A stretch of 34,526 bases of DNA, from positions 1-34,526 of the forward strand of contig JAFDVL010000017.1 in assembly GCA_018268995.1 (NCBI GenBank), written 5' to 3'. The first letter of the stretch is position 1; every line of letters starts with the position of its first letter. This document shows positions 8,501 through 16,721 of the stretch, in pieces. Source of the DNA: Acidobacteriota bacterium (GTDB taxonomy: Bacteria; Acidobacteriota; Blastocatellia; RBC074). The notes below the pieces were generated by a model that saw only the letters and a program-made list of their open reading frames with translations, did no database searches and was not told the origin of the DNA. Position numbers and translations under genes: made by a program.

Positions 8501-8940
8501 TACACTTTGCGACGCACGGACTGATTGACAGCGAACGTCCCGGATTGTCCGCACTCGTCTTGTCACTGGTTGATGAAACAGGTAAACCGCAGGATGGCTT
8601 TTTGCGCGCCCACGAAATTTACAACTTAAAGCTGCCAGCGGAACTGGTCGTGTTAAGCGCCTGCCAGACGGGGCTGGGTAAAGAGGTCAAAGGCGAAGGC
8701 TTAGTTGGCTTAACGCGCGGCTTCATGTACGCTGGTGCCCCACGCGTCGTAGTCAGTTTGTGGAACGTCAATGACAAGGCTACCTCAGAGCTAATGACCA
8801 TGTTTTATCGGCAGATGCTGAAAGAAAACCAGCGTCCCGCCGCCGCCTTACGCGCCGCCCAGATTGAGATGTGGAAGCAGAAGCAATGGCAAGCACCGTA
8901 TTACTGGGCCGCGTTCGTGTTGCAAGGAGAATGGCGGTAA
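5506..8940 (+). CDS. exported TPR-CHAT peptidase, 1144 aa, with palindromic insert
   Basis: The protein starts with a signal peptide (RRLKFSFCLLPALLLTV, cut near AAGQ). A beta-rich domain of about 100 residues resembling a pre-peptidase C-terminal domain follows (about 45-135; AGQFFSVSVEQRGIDVE). Then come about nine TPR units of 40 residues (about 150-560), a helical linker, and a C-terminal CHAT domain (about 780-1144). The caspase-like dyad is visible: H1004 in YLHFATHGL and C1053 in LVVLSACQTG. CHAT domains are clan CD (caspase-like) peptidases, here probably acting in the periplasm or at the envelope. Residues of about 821-861 are encoded by an inverted repeat (7968-8087) and are low in order-promoting residues, apparently a late in-frame insertion. 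The downstream gene is a diverged paralogue. Confidence 0.92.
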   Translation: MFAGSGFSLRRLKFSFCLLPALLLTVSLPSKAAGQSQQNPIPTVTPNEPILRQLKGGESQAFQVTLSAGQFFSVSVEQRGIDVELKIVSPDHQKLVETDALNATQGPEVAAIAATQAGNYQIEILSPSKSSPAGTFEIKVLTLRPVTEQDRLWLMAQHLYLEGKRLSDQSTAETQGQAVQKFAEALRIWQVMEDRLMVAHTLYYLVSVYRDLGQTQHALVYSSYALELLRTIKQPREEAEAMITLASVLSELGELRKALEYYQQSLTQWRSFQDTYGEARTLINLGLVNSQLGEVRIALENYDQALTVWQKLGNQFQAAETLTRIGLAYENLGEWQKSLEYSTRARTTYRAIENKRGEAAALNNIGLVYVRLGEARKALDYYQQSLSLWRALGNRREEANTLSNLGVAEAQQNNFSQALSSYQLSLKLWREAGDRRGEALVLQRLGDLQASHNELSAALAFYNQALPLLQTAGDRYRESIVLMSIANLYLAQNNANKARELLTQALTIQQAIGNRANEAQAFYGLARVERELGNLPAAKQQIENALTKAEATRITVGSQQLRASFLASVHKYYELNLEILMQLHQAHPGDGYDALAVQASERARARSLVELLAESRANLREGIDPSLPDRADKISQQLNTKAQRQLLLTTQRGNESLLKELRQEISALEDEYNLVEAEIRRNNLHYAALTQPQPPSLKEIQQELDKNSILLEYSLGEKQSWLWAVTKNTIASYSLPPREQIESAAMQFREMVVTRSQRQRGETLRQRDARIAQIEAQLPQTAAMLSQMILGPVAPLLETRQLIIVADGALQYVPFGALPEPVVGDRWSVVGKETNSARQPSQIAKRQTTSNRSPTTDHRPPLIANHEIVNLPSASTLAVLRKEIAHRTPAPKMLAVFADPVFTQAEAQTRKTTLKTKAKSETALNELPKARSIVHEEEKVSKQLNFTEGSLAIQRLPYTRQEAEQILALVPKTESFKATDFAATRAAALHPALSQYRYLHFATHGLIDSERPGLSALVLSLVDETGKPQDGFLRAHEIYNLKLPAELVVLSACQTGLGKEVKGEGLVGLTRGFMYAGAPRVVVSLWNVNDKATSELMTMFYRQMLKENQRPAAALRAAQIEMWKQKQWQAPYYWAAFVLQGEWR
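7968..8087. repeat. palindromic repeat inserted in frame inside the CHAT gene
   Basis: Arms 7968-7997 and 8058-8087 are near-perfect reverse complements (about 27 of 30 bases). They are built of repeated GGTGGTCGGTGATC-like units around a 60-base loop. The same GTGGTCGG/CCGACCAC vocabulary recurs in the intergenic repeat at 32064-32128. The reading frame stays open across it and adds about 40 residues between the CHAT strand ending ALPEPV and the conserved IANHEIVNLPSAS segment. Confidence 0.85.
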
Positions 8941-8942
8941 AG

Positions 8943-9023
8943 GTTGGAACAGTACGACGAGCGGTAGCGAGTTGGTTTTCTTCGCCCTGACCAGCTCGCT
9001 ACCGCTCGCCGTACTGTTCCAAC
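8943..9023. repeat. 34-bp inverted repeat between the CHAT genes
   Basis: Arms 8943-8976 and 8990-9023 match at 32 of 34 positions, with a 13-base loop; the two mismatches can form G-U pairs in RNA. The core is AGCGGTAGCGAG. It starts 2 bases after the stop of the first CHAT gene and lacks a T-run. As RNA it would be an extremely stable stem that could limit read-through or protect the upstream message, but it may simply be a dispersed palindrome. Confidence 0.85.
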
Positions 9024-9094
9024 TGCCCCGAAGTATTTTTTATCCCCGCAAGTTTGTTTGAGGGGAAAACATCACGCAATGCGCTTGTATGGGC

Positions 9095-9100
9095 AGGAGG
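9095..9100 (+). promoter_or_regulatory. ribosome-binding site fixing the start of the second CHAT gene
   Basis: AGGAGG lies 7 bases before ATG 9108. That ATG opens the signal peptide directly, whereas the in-frame start 18 codons upstream would bury it. Confidence 0.75.
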
Positions 9101-9107
9101 AAAATGT

Positions 9108-12100
9108 ATGACTCGCACTTCGGTACAACATCGGTTCTTTTTTCTGTTCGTCATGCTCTGTCTGCCCGGCTTGCTCCACGCACAAGAACCTGTGCAGCTT
9201 GAATCGGGGAAGACCATTGAGCGCGAGATCGCAGTTGGGCAGAGGCATACTTATCAGCTCACACTCGTCGCAGGCCAATTTATGCGTGTTATCGTTGAGC
9301 AGAAAGGGATTGACGTTGAGATGGCACTTATTGCGCCAGACAACCAGCAGGTAATGGAAATAGATTCCCTCTCCGGTGCAGTTGGCCCAGAGTCACTTTC
9401 TCATGAAGCAAGTCTCAGTGGTAACTATCGGATTGTAGTCCGTACTGTTGATCCCACTCCGCTTAAGGGAACCTATCAAGTGCGGCTGGAGGTGAAAGCG
9501 GCGGCCACGTCTCAGGATAAGCAGCGGATCGCGGCTGAACGCCTAGTGATGGAGGCGATCAACTCATGGAAGAAAGGAGCAGCGACGGCGCAGACAACGA
9601 TTGAGAAGGCGCAGCAGGCAGTGGAAGCTTGGCGCGCGCTAGGAGAGCGATCTGCGGAAGCGAGCACGCTCAGCATCATCACCCTCACCTATTTCTCAGT
9701 CAGAAAATATAACCAGGCGATTGACCATGATGAGCAGGCATTGGTGATCCGACGTGAGTTGAAGGACAGATTGGAGGAAGGAAACCTACTCAACAGAATA
9801 GGCAATACTTATTGGCGCCTGTACCAATACGAGAAAGCAATTGCCTACCATGAGCAGGCACTGACGATTTTTCGGGAACTGAAGGATCGCGCCCGCGAAG
9901 GAAATACCCTTTTTAATCTGGGCTTTGCCTATTCGAGGTTGAATCAGTCTGAGAATGCGATTGCATACTATGAGCAGGCCCTGACGATCTCCCGTGCTGC
10001 CAAGGAGCGAAGTCTTGAGAGTGGCACATTATTCCAACTGGGTAATGTCTATCGCTTGCTGAGCCGCTACGAGAAGGCAATTGCATATCACGAGCAGGCG
10101 TTGGTCATTCACCGCGAAGCAAAGAATCGAGGCGGCGAAGCAGATATGCTCAAATTGCTTGGTGATGATTATGACGCACTGCATCTATACGAAAAGATGG
10201 TTGAATACTACGGGCAAGCATTGACCATTCATCGTGAGATAAAGAATCGTCGTGGCGAAGGAAACACACTCATGAATCTTTGCCACGCGTATTTTCACCT
10301 AAACCAAAGCGAGAAGATCATTGAGTATGCGGAGCAAGCGTTAGCTCTCAGCCGAGAAATAAAGAATCGAGACAGCGAATCAAGTGCGCTCAACTATTTA
10401 GGTCTCGCCTACCGCATGCTGAATCAATATGAGAAGGCGATTACCTACCATGAACAAGGGTTGGCCATCCTCCGTGAGATGAAAAATCAGGTAGGCGAAG
10501 GAAACACGCTTGGTTCTTTGGGCAAAACCTATTTAGCCCTAAACCAGTATGAAAAGGCGATTGCCTACCACGAGCAAGCGTTGAGGATTTTTCGTGAGAT
10601 CAATGATCGCCGTGGCGAAGCAGGCACACTCAATGATCTCGGCAATGATCACCGCTTACTAAGCCAATATGAGAAGGCGAGTGGGTACTATGAGCAGGCG
10701 CTTCGTATTCAGCGCGAGATTCGGAATCGAGATGGCGAAGCCAATACTTACAACAGCATGATGCTGACCTGGCAGGCAAGCAAGCAGCCGAGTTTGGCTA
10801 TTTTCTTTGGCAAACAGGCCGTCAATACCTATCAGGAAATTCGCGGCAATCTCCGGGAACTTGATCAAGAGACACAGCAAGGTTTCCTCAAATCCAGAGA
10901 ACAAACCTATCGCACGCTGGCCGATTTATTGATTTCACTCGGGCGTTTACCGGAAGCGGAACAAGTGATTCGCCTGCTCAAGGAAGATGAGTATTTTGAC
11001 TATATTCGCCGCGACGAAACGAACGCTCCTAAAACCGAAAAAGCCACACTCACGCCTGAAGAATTGGCACTTGACAGACGCTACCGCGAGATTGCCGACA
11101 AGCTGACGGAAATCGGCGCAGAACGTACCACATTGCTCGACAAGCCGTCCCGCACGCACGCCGAAGAACAGCGTCTCACCAAGCTCGAAGCCGACCTCGT
11201 CGTCGCCGGACAATCCTTTCAGAAATTCCTCGATGGCTTGGCTGCCGAGATGGGCAAGAATGCCGACACCAACGCGCGCGCCTTTCAACTGCGCGAATCG
11301 CAGGGGCTGATGGAAGATTTGCGCGAACTTGGCAAAGGCGTCGTGGCGCTCTACACCCTCGTCGGCGAAGACAAGTATCGCGTGATTTTGACGACGGCTG
11401 ATTTTCAGAAAGGCTACGAATACTCGATCAAAGCCGACGAGTTGAATCGCAAGGTGTTGGCCTTTCGCGACGTGTTGCAGAATCCGAAGCTTGATCCGCT
11501 GCCGCTCGCGCAGGAGCTGTACAAAATCCTGGTTGGCCCGGTTGCGAAAGACTTGCAGGGCACGAAAGCGCAGATGGTGATGTGGTCGCTCGATGGTGTG
11601 TTGCGTTATGTGCCAGTCGCGGCGCTCCACGATGGCAAGCAATATCTGGTTGAGCGTTATCGAACAGCGGTCTTCACGCCGGCGAGCCAAAGCCGGTTGC
11701 GCGTGGAGCCGAGCCGCAAATGGACGGCGCTCGGACTTGGAGTGACGAAAGCGCACGGGCTGACGATTCCGGCGCTGCCCGGCGTGGCGGAAGAGATGCG
11801 CGGGATTATCAAAGCCGAAGGCACCAACTCCGGCGTGCTGCCCGGCTCGATCAAGCTGGACGAAGCGTTCACGCAGGAAGCGATGTTGACCGAACTGCGC
11901 AAACGCAATCCGGTCGTGCATATCGCATCGCACTTCCGCTTTCAGCCGGGCAATGAAACGAATTCGGCCTTGTTGCTCGGCGATGGGCAGTTCCTGAGCC
12001 TCGCCCAAATCAAGTCGTTGCCGAACGTGTTTGCGGGTGTGGATTTGCTGACGCTCTCGGCGTGCAACACGGCGACGGGGGGCAGCGGCGCGAACGGCAA

Positions 12101-12443
12101 AGAAGTGGAAGGCTTCGGCGTGCTGGCGCAACGGCAAGGCGCAAAAGCCGTCGTCGCCAGCCTCTGGCCGGTGGCAGATCGTTCGACGAAGCACTTGATG
12201 CAGGAGTTTTACAAGTTGCGCGAAGCGAAAGCCGAAGTCACGAAAATCGAAGCGCTACGACAAGCCCAAATCAAACTTCTGCGCGGCGAATTGCAGGTGA
12301 CGGGCGAAGCATTGGCGGCGCGCGAGATTGTGCACGAAGCGCCGAAAGCGACGAATCAGCCGCCCTTCAAGCCTGATGCCAAAGCGCCGTACGCGCATCC
12401 GTATTACTGGGCTCCGTTTATTTTGATTGGCAATTGGAAGTAA
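9108..12443 (+). CDS. exported TPR-CHAT peptidase with 40-residue repeats, 1111 aa
   Basis: The signal peptide (RFFFLFVMLCLPGLLHAQ) is followed by a beta-rich domain clearly related to that of the upstream CHAT gene (AGQFMRVIVEQKGIDVE). Then come nine consecutive 40-residue TPR units (about 200-560) with the consensus YEKAIAYHEQALTIFRE, like kinesin-light-chain TPRs. A coiled linker (about 620-760) leads to a CHAT domain. Its dyad is H942 (HIASHF) and C986 (LSACNTA), and the end PYYWAPFILIGNW is typical. The TPR units repeat at the DNA level with a 120-bp period, so the array has grown by duplication. The gene follows the first CHAT gene after 167 bp containing the 34-bp inverted repeat. Likely role: exported caspase-like peptidase with a TPR sensor arm; the substrate is unknown. 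Confidence 0.92.
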   Translation: MTRTSVQHRFFFLFVMLCLPGLLHAQEPVQLESGKTIEREIAVGQRHTYQLTLVAGQFMRVIVEQKGIDVEMALIAPDNQQVMEIDSLSGAVGPESLSHEASLSGNYRIVVRTVDPTPLKGTYQVRLEVKAAATSQDKQRIAAERLVMEAINSWKKGAATAQTTIEKAQQAVEAWRALGERSAEASTLSIITLTYFSVRKYNQAIDHDEQALVIRRELKDRLEEGNLLNRIGNTYWRLYQYEKAIAYHEQALTIFRELKDRAREGNTLFNLGFAYSRLNQSENAIAYYEQALTISRAAKERSLESGTLFQLGNVYRLLSRYEKAIAYHEQALVIHREAKNRGGEADMLKLLGDDYDALHLYEKMVEYYGQALTIHREIKNRRGEGNTLMNLCHAYFHLNQSEKIIEYAEQALALSREIKNRDSESSALNYLGLAYRMLNQYEKAITYHEQGLAILREMKNQVGEGNTLGSLGKTYLALNQYEKAIAYHEQALRIFREINDRRGEAGTLNDLGNDHRLLSQYEKASGYYEQALRIQREIRNRDGEANTYNSMMLTWQASKQPSLAIFFGKQAVNTYQEIRGNLRELDQETQQGFLKSREQTYRTLADLLISLGRLPEAEQVIRLLKEDEYFDYIRRDETNAPKTEKATLTPEELALDRRYREIADKLTEIGAERTTLLDKPSRTHAEEQRLTKLEADLVVAGQSFQKFLDGLAAEMGKNADTNARAFQLRESQGLMEDLRELGKGVVALYTLVGEDKYRVILTTADFQKGYEYSIKADELNRKVLAFRDVLQNPKLDPLPLAQELYKILVGPVAKDLQGTKAQMVMWSLDGVLRYVPVAALHDGKQYLVERYRTAVFTPASQSRLRVEPSRKWTALGLGVTKAHGLTIPALPGVAEEMRGIIKAEGTNSGVLPGSIKLDEAFTQEAMLTELRKRNPVVHIASHFRFQPGNETNSALLLGDGQFLSLAQIKSLPNVFAGVDLLTLSACNTATGGSGANGKEVEGFGVLAQRQGAKAVVASLWPVADRSTKHLMQEFYKLREAKAEVTKIEALRQAQIKLLRGELQVTGEALAAREIVHEAPKATNQPPFKPDAKAPYAHPYYWAPFILIGNWK
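9709..10788 (+). repeat. nine 120-bp tandem units encoding TPRs
   Basis: Each unit encodes 40 residues and contains near-identical stretches such as GAGAAGGCAATTGCCTA and GAGCAGGC. The periodicity is exact, without indels, which fits recent expansion by in-register duplication inside the second CHAT gene. Confidence 0.8.
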
Positions 12444-12722
12444 GCAGGCAATAAACCTCGTTCTGAATCCCCAGCCCTTAACAACTGCATTCAGTGAGCG
12501 TATATTAGGCGCATTGCACCCTGCTTCAGGCAGGAACATTACGCGCAACGCGATGAATTCGCCCAGTTTTTTCAGACGATGCTGGCATCATCAAGCGCTA
12601 GTTTATTCGTTACATCACGATTTTCGACATTGCTTTGATTGCAACGAACCCAGGTTAATAAACTGGTAAGTACCATTTCTGGCGAAACAACCTCTGACTC
12701 AACATCAGAAAGGAGATTTTCA

Positions 12723-13034
12723 ATGGACGAACAGATGATTCGGAACCCCTGGCTCCCTGATTTTATTAAAGATGGGCAACAGTACGCGATGTGGGTTGAC
12801 CTGTTACAATACCTGCTGGTCATGGTACTCGCCCTTGCAGTGTTCACCCTGGCCTGTACGTTCATTGATTTTATCTTGCTGTTACGCCAGGAACGTAAAC
12901 AGACTCAGCCTCTCAGTCTGGGCCTTTTTAAAGCAATGACACGATGGTTCGACAGGCATGTCACAGATTTACCTGTTTGGCAGGCATTCACGTCCATGAT
13001 TCACGTAACAACCAAGGTATCGCCAAAGTCATAA
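12723..13034 (+). CDS. 103-aa single-pass membrane protein in CHAT cluster
   Basis: The ATG at 12723 has AGGAG 7 bases upstream, which sets it apart from a longer in-frame start at 12639. The product has an acidic or polar N-terminus of about 30 residues, one strong transmembrane helix (LLQYLLVMVLALAVFTLACT, with hydrophobic continuation IDFILLL), and then a basic cytoplasmic tail (RQERKQTQ ... RWFDRHVTD). No enzyme motif is visible and the family is unknown. It sits 279 bp after the second CHAT gene and 216 bp before the DUF4384-like gene. A membrane anchor or signalling partner of the cluster is possible but unproven. Confidence 0.65.
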   Translation: MDEQMIRNPWLPDFIKDGQQYAMWVDLLQYLLVMVLALAVFTLACTFIDFILLLRQERKQTQPLSLGLFKAMTRWFDRHVTDLPVWQAFTSMIHVTTKVSPKS

Positions 13035-13250
13035 CGCACGTTGATGAATAATTAGTGCGTGAACAACAGCAATGCCTGACGACCAGTGACTTAGCCCCTG
13101 GCAACTTTTTGTTGAGCAAACTGCGCCAACCGACTTGACCTCTGTCTTTTACGGCCATCCGAATTTAAGATTTGTCCAATCGAAAAAAAATAATTGGCCC
13201 GGCTGAGGGAGTTCAGCGTGAGATTCCGCTCTTAGAAGCAGGAGAACAAT

Positions 13251-14153
13251 ATGAACAGATTTTTCCTCTTCATTTCAATCTGCCTCACATTCAGTTTACC
13301 TGCCTTAGCTCAGGAGGATTCATCACGCCAGATCATTCCTGAAGAATTCGTCAAAGCGCGTCCGCCCAAATCAGCAGCGTCCTCAGCCGGGCGCTCCAAA
13401 TACCAAAGTACCGCGACGAAAAAACCTGGCGACAAAGCTGCCGGAAGCTATCAGCAACTCGGCCTGACCATTTGGCGATTGCGTCCATCGAAAAAAACCG
13501 ATGATGGAGTACGAATCATCGTTCAGGAGGGAGATGAGAATGTGGAATGGACGCCGGAACGCATGGCCGCGAATGCCCCGCTCCACGTTGGCGAAAAGAT
13601 TCGGCTCAGCTTTGAAGCACCGCAAAATGGATACCTTTATGTGATTGACCGCGAAAAATACACAGATGGTTCGATGGGCAATGCGTATCTGATTTTCCCG
13701 ACGACGCGAACGCGAGGCGGAGACAACAAAGTCGCACCCGGACATCTGATCGAAATCCCTGCACAGGATGATCGTCCGAACTTTTTCACGCTCAAACAGA
13801 CGCGCACCGATCAAGTCGGCGAACTGCTCACGGTCATCGTCACGGCTCAACCTTTAGAAGAACTTACGATTGGCAACAAAGCCATCAAGCTGGCCCCGGA
13901 ACTACTTGCCAAATGGGAAAAACAATGGGGCGCGAAATACGAGACTTTTGAACTGGCCGACGGAGCCGGACGCCCCTGGACAAAGGCCGAACAACAAGCG
14001 GGGGAAGATGTCAGTCGGCAACTCACACAGGATGATCCGGGGCCGCAAACGATTTACCGAGTTGCCGTCAAACCAGGCGCACCGATGTTCGTCAATGTCG
14101 GGTTACAGTATGCCAAAGGTAAGGCAGGCAAAACGCCCTCTCGCACCAAGTAA
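13251..14153 (+). CDS. exported DUF4384-like protein, 300 aa
   Basis: The protein begins with a signal peptide (MNRFFLFISICLTFSLPALAQ), then a basic, low-complexity linker (about 35-65). The main domain (about 70-205) reads like DUF4384: LHVGEKIRLSFEAPQNGYLYVIDRE followed by NAYLIFPTTRT and an end near GELLTVIVTAQPLEE. DUF4384 is a beta-sandwich that often occurs in exported proteins next to caspase-like or CHAT genes; its biochemical role is not known. The C-terminal 95 residues are charged and may form a second small domain. The start is supported by AGGAG just upstream. The context suggests a periplasmic partner or regulator of the CHAT peptidases; this is inference. The assignment to DUF4384 rests on motif memory only. 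Confidence 0.75.
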   Translation: MNRFFLFISICLTFSLPALAQEDSSRQIIPEEFVKARPPKSAASSAGRSKYQSTATKKPGDKAAGSYQQLGLTIWRLRPSKKTDDGVRIIVQEGDENVEWTPERMAANAPLHVGEKIRLSFEAPQNGYLYVIDREKYTDGSMGNAYLIFPTTRTRGGDNKVAPGHLIEIPAQDDRPNFFTLKQTRTDQVGELLTVIVTAQPLEELTIGNKAIKLAPELLAKWEKQWGAKYETFELADGAGRPWTKAEQQAGEDVSRQLTQDDPGPQTIYRVAVKPGAPMFVNVGLQYAKGKAGKTPSRTK

Positions 14154-14182
14154 GCGGAAACAAAAGGGCCAGCAAAATGAAT

Positions 14183-14251
14183 GTACGACAGGCGGCTCGC
14201 CTGTTGCCGTCTGAAATATCGCAGCGGCGACAGGCGGGACGCCGGTTGTAC
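14183..14251. repeat. inverted repeat downstream of the DUF4384-like gene
   Basis: Arms 14183-14209 and 14225-14251 pair at about 22 of 27 positions around a 15-base gap, starting GTAC and containing GACAGGCGG/CCGCCTGTC-type cores. It sits 30 bases after the stop codon and has no T-run. It could be an imperfect terminator or, more likely, another dispersed palindrome. Confidence 0.6.
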
Positions 14252-14387
14252 CTGGGGCGTTCCGTCTTTAATCCAATGCCTCACTCCTGTTACCGATACC
14301 GTCGTTTTGCTTCAGATGAGACATGTCCTAGAATGATTTTGCATCGTCCATGAATTCACGAATCAATTAATCATTCTCGGAGGAACC

Positions 14388-15512
14388 ATGTCAGATTCAT
14401 CTCTTTCGCGCCGCGCCTTTATCAAGCAAACGGGCGCGTCATCCGTCCTTGCAGGAGCAGTTGCCTCAACTTCATTCGCACAACGCGTGCCCGACCCACC
14501 AGGCAAAAAGCTGGGCTGGGCAATTGTTGGGTTGGGCAATCTGGCCATCAACCAAATCCTGCCCGCGTTTGCCAAAAGCGAAAAATCGAAGGTCACCGCA
14601 TTTGTCAGCGGCCATCGAGACAAAGCCGATAAACTGGCCGCACGATACGGCGTGCCTGCGAAAAACATCTACAACTACCAGAACTATGATGAACTCAAAA
14701 ACAACCCGGACGTAGACGTCATCTACATCGTCCTTCCCAACTCCATGCACGCCGAATACACGATTCGCGGCGCACAGGCAGGCAAGCACATCCTGACCGA
14801 AAAGCCGATGGCCAGTACGCCAAAGGATTGCGAAGAGATGATTGCCGCCTGCAAAAAAGCGGGCAAAAAACTGATGGTGGCATATCGCTGCCGATATGAG
14901 CCATTCAATCAAAATCTGATCAAAATCGCGCAGGATAAAGAATTGCTCGGTCCCATCCGCGTAGTCGTCAGCGACCACGGCTTCAATATCGGCGATCCGA
15001 AGCAATGGCGGCTGAATAAAGCATTGGCGGGTGGTGGTTCCTTGATGGATATTGGCCTTTACGCCTTACAGGCAACGCGCTATTGCACTGGCGAAGAGCC
15101 GACGGAAATCAGTGCAATGGAATACACCGACCGCAGCGACATTCGCTTCAAGGAAGTCGAAGATATGATCAACTTTCAGCTTCGCTTTCCGAGCGGCGCA
15201 TTGGGGCAATGCACATCCAGCTATGGCTATGCCGGGCAAAATCGAATTCGCGTGATCGGCACCAAAGGCTGGGTGGAATTGGAACCTGCCACCGGATACA
15301 CAGGCGCACGATTGCGAATGAAAATCGGCCCGAATCTGTCTGAACGCGATATTCGCCCGATGGATCATTTTGCCGCCGAAATGGATCATCTATCCGAATG
15401 TGTCATGGACAATAAAGAACCTTTGACGCCCGGCGAAGAAGGCTTGCGCGATCTGAAATACATGATGGCGATTTACGAAGCCGCGCGCACGGGCAAAACC
15501 GTAAAAGTGTAA
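14388..15512 (+). CDS. Tat-exported Gfo/Idh/MocA oxidoreductase
   Basis: This is an NAD(P)-dependent sugar or inositol-type dehydrogenase resembling Zymomonas glucose-fructose oxidoreductase. The N-terminus has a Tat signal (SRRAFIKQTG, twin arginine at R8-R9, then a hydrophobic stretch to FAQ), so the folded, cofactor-loaded enzyme should be exported. The nucleotide-binding loop GLGNLA is at residues 48-53, and the family EKP motif (ILTEKPMAST) follows. The C-terminal alpha/beta domain carries the substrate site, including GGSLMDIGLYALQA. The length of 374 aa is normal. GGAGG lies 5 bases upstream of the start. The exact sugar substrate cannot be read from sequence. It has no obvious link with its neighbours. 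Confidence 0.92.
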   Translation: MSDSSLSRRAFIKQTGASSVLAGAVASTSFAQRVPDPPGKKLGWAIVGLGNLAINQILPAFAKSEKSKVTAFVSGHRDKADKLAARYGVPAKNIYNYQNYDELKNNPDVDVIYIVLPNSMHAEYTIRGAQAGKHILTEKPMASTPKDCEEMIAACKKAGKKLMVAYRCRYEPFNQNLIKIAQDKELLGPIRVVVSDHGFNIGDPKQWRLNKALAGGGSLMDIGLYALQATRYCTGEEPTEISAMEYTDRSDIRFKEVEDMINFQLRFPSGALGQCTSSYGYAGQNRIRVIGTKGWVELEPATGYTGARLRMKIGPNLSERDIRPMDHFAAEMDHLSECVMDNKEPLTPGEEGLRDLKYMMAIYEAARTGKTVKV

Positions 15513-15514
15513 AT

Positions 15515-15623
15515 GAGGATTTAGGATTTGGGATTTAGGATTTAGGTTTCGCTTGGCGAGCGTTTGCTATCGTCGAAAACTCTTTCTCTAAATCCTAAAT
15601 CCTGCCTCCTAAATCCTAACCTC
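15515..15623. repeat. inverted repeat made of GGATTTA units
   Basis: The left part (15515-15546) is a run of GGATTTA/GGATTTG heptamers. The right part (15588-15623) is its reverse complement (TAAATCC units). Together they fill the gap between the oxidoreductase and the ThiF-like gene and run up to the start codon at 15625. Confidence 0.75.
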
Positions 15624-15624
15624 A

Positions 15625-16647
15625 ATGTCTCTTGAACGATATTCCCGGCAAATCCTCTTCTCCGGTATCCGGCAGGCGGGACAGGAACGACTGGCCAACT
15701 CGCATGCGGTCATCATCGGCTGCGGCGCGCTCGGCGCAATGCAGGCGGAAATGCTGGCGCGCGCAGGCGTCAGGAGGCTTCGCATCATTGACCGTGACTT
15801 TATCGAAGAGTCCAACCTGCAACGCCAGATCATGTTTGAAGAGCGCGATGTCACCGAACGCTTGCCCAAAGCCATTGCGGCGGCTGAGCGCATTGCCCGC
15901 ATCAATTCCGACATCGAAGTTGATGCACGGGTAATGGATGTCAACTACACGAACGTTGAGGAATTAATTCACGATGCAGATGTCGTGCTGGATGGCACAG
16001 ACAATTTTGAGACACGCTATGTCTTGAATGATGCTGCTGTGAAGATTGGCAAAATCTGGATTTACGGTGCGGCAGTTGGCGCATACGGGGTGCAGATGAC
16101 CATCATTCCGCAACAGACGCCGTGCCTGCGCTGCGTCTTCCCTGACGCCCCTGCTCCTGGAACGTCCCCGACCTGCGATACGGCAGGCGTGATTTTGCCA
16201 ATCATCGCCAACATCGCCTCGTATCAGGTGACCGAAGCCCTGAAGGTTTTGACGGGGCAAAGCGACAAGTTGCATGGCAAGCTGTTGCAATTCGATCTGT
16301 GGGATCATCGCGTCACCCAAATCAAGCTTGGCGAACCTGACAGAAATTGCCCAACCTGTGCCAAGCGACAATTTGAGTTTCTCACACCGCACGCCGGACA
16401 ACTGGTTTTATCCCTGTGCGGGCGCAACGCAGTGCAAATTTCTCCCGCCACAAGCACACCGCTCAATCTGGAACAATTGGCCGCACGGCTTAGCAATTCC
16501 GGCGAAGTAAGTTACAATCGCTACCTTTTAAAGTTCGCCGTGGATGGCTATGAGATGACGATCTTTCCCGACGCGCGCGGAATTATCAAAGGCACAGACG
16601 ATCTTTCAGTTGCGCGGTCGCTGTATGCCAAATTTATAGGAGCTTGA
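15625..16647 (+). CDS. ThiF/MoeB/HesA-type E1-like adenylyltransferase
   Basis: E1-like enzymes adenylate the C-terminal glycine of a ubiquitin-like sulfur carrier (ThiS, MoaD) for thiamine or molybdopterin synthesis. Here the ATP-binding loop is IGCGALG (residues 31-37), followed by the family [16 protein letters not shown] stretch. Two zinc CxxC pairs are C167/C170 and C242/C245, and a candidate catalytic cysteine is C184 (SPTCDTAG). There is no rhodanese domain; the last 80 residues (CGRNAVQI ... SLYAKFIGA) form a small extra domain. The ATG at 15625 lacks a visible ribosome-binding site because a repeat runs up to it. No sulfur-carrier gene is adjacent, so the pathway cannot be fixed from context. 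Confidence 0.9.
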   Translation: MSLERYSRQILFSGIRQAGQERLANSHAVIIGCGALGAMQAEMLARAGVRRLRIIDRDFIEESNLQRQIMFEERDVTERLPKAIAAAERIARINSDIEVDARVMDVNYTNVEELIHDADVVLDGTDNFETRYVLNDAAVKIGKIWIYGAAVGAYGVQMTIIPQQTPCLRCVFPDAPAPGTSPTCDTAGVILPIIANIASYQVTEALKVLTGQSDKLHGKLLQFDLWDHRVTQIKLGEPDRNCPTCAKRQFEFLTPHAGQLVLSLCGRNAVQISPATSTPLNLEQLAARLSNSGEVSYNRYLLKFAVDGYEMTIFPDARGIIKGTDDLSVARSLYAKFIGA

Positions 16648-16721
16648 TGAATGCGGAATGCGGAGCGCGGAACGCGGAATGTCCCCCGGTATCGTGGTCT
16701 TGATTGCTGCAACACAGAGTA

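Noticed and set aside
10947..12194. Long minus-strand open frame (415 codons) opposite the second CHAT gene
   Set aside because: It lies fully antisense to the CHAT domain, is histidine- and arginine-rich in the way of a shadow frame, and has no recognisable motif.
5506..12443. CHAT genes as Craspase-type CRISPR effectors
   Set aside because: Both carry signal peptides and exported beta-rich domains, and no type III-E CRISPR components are nearby.
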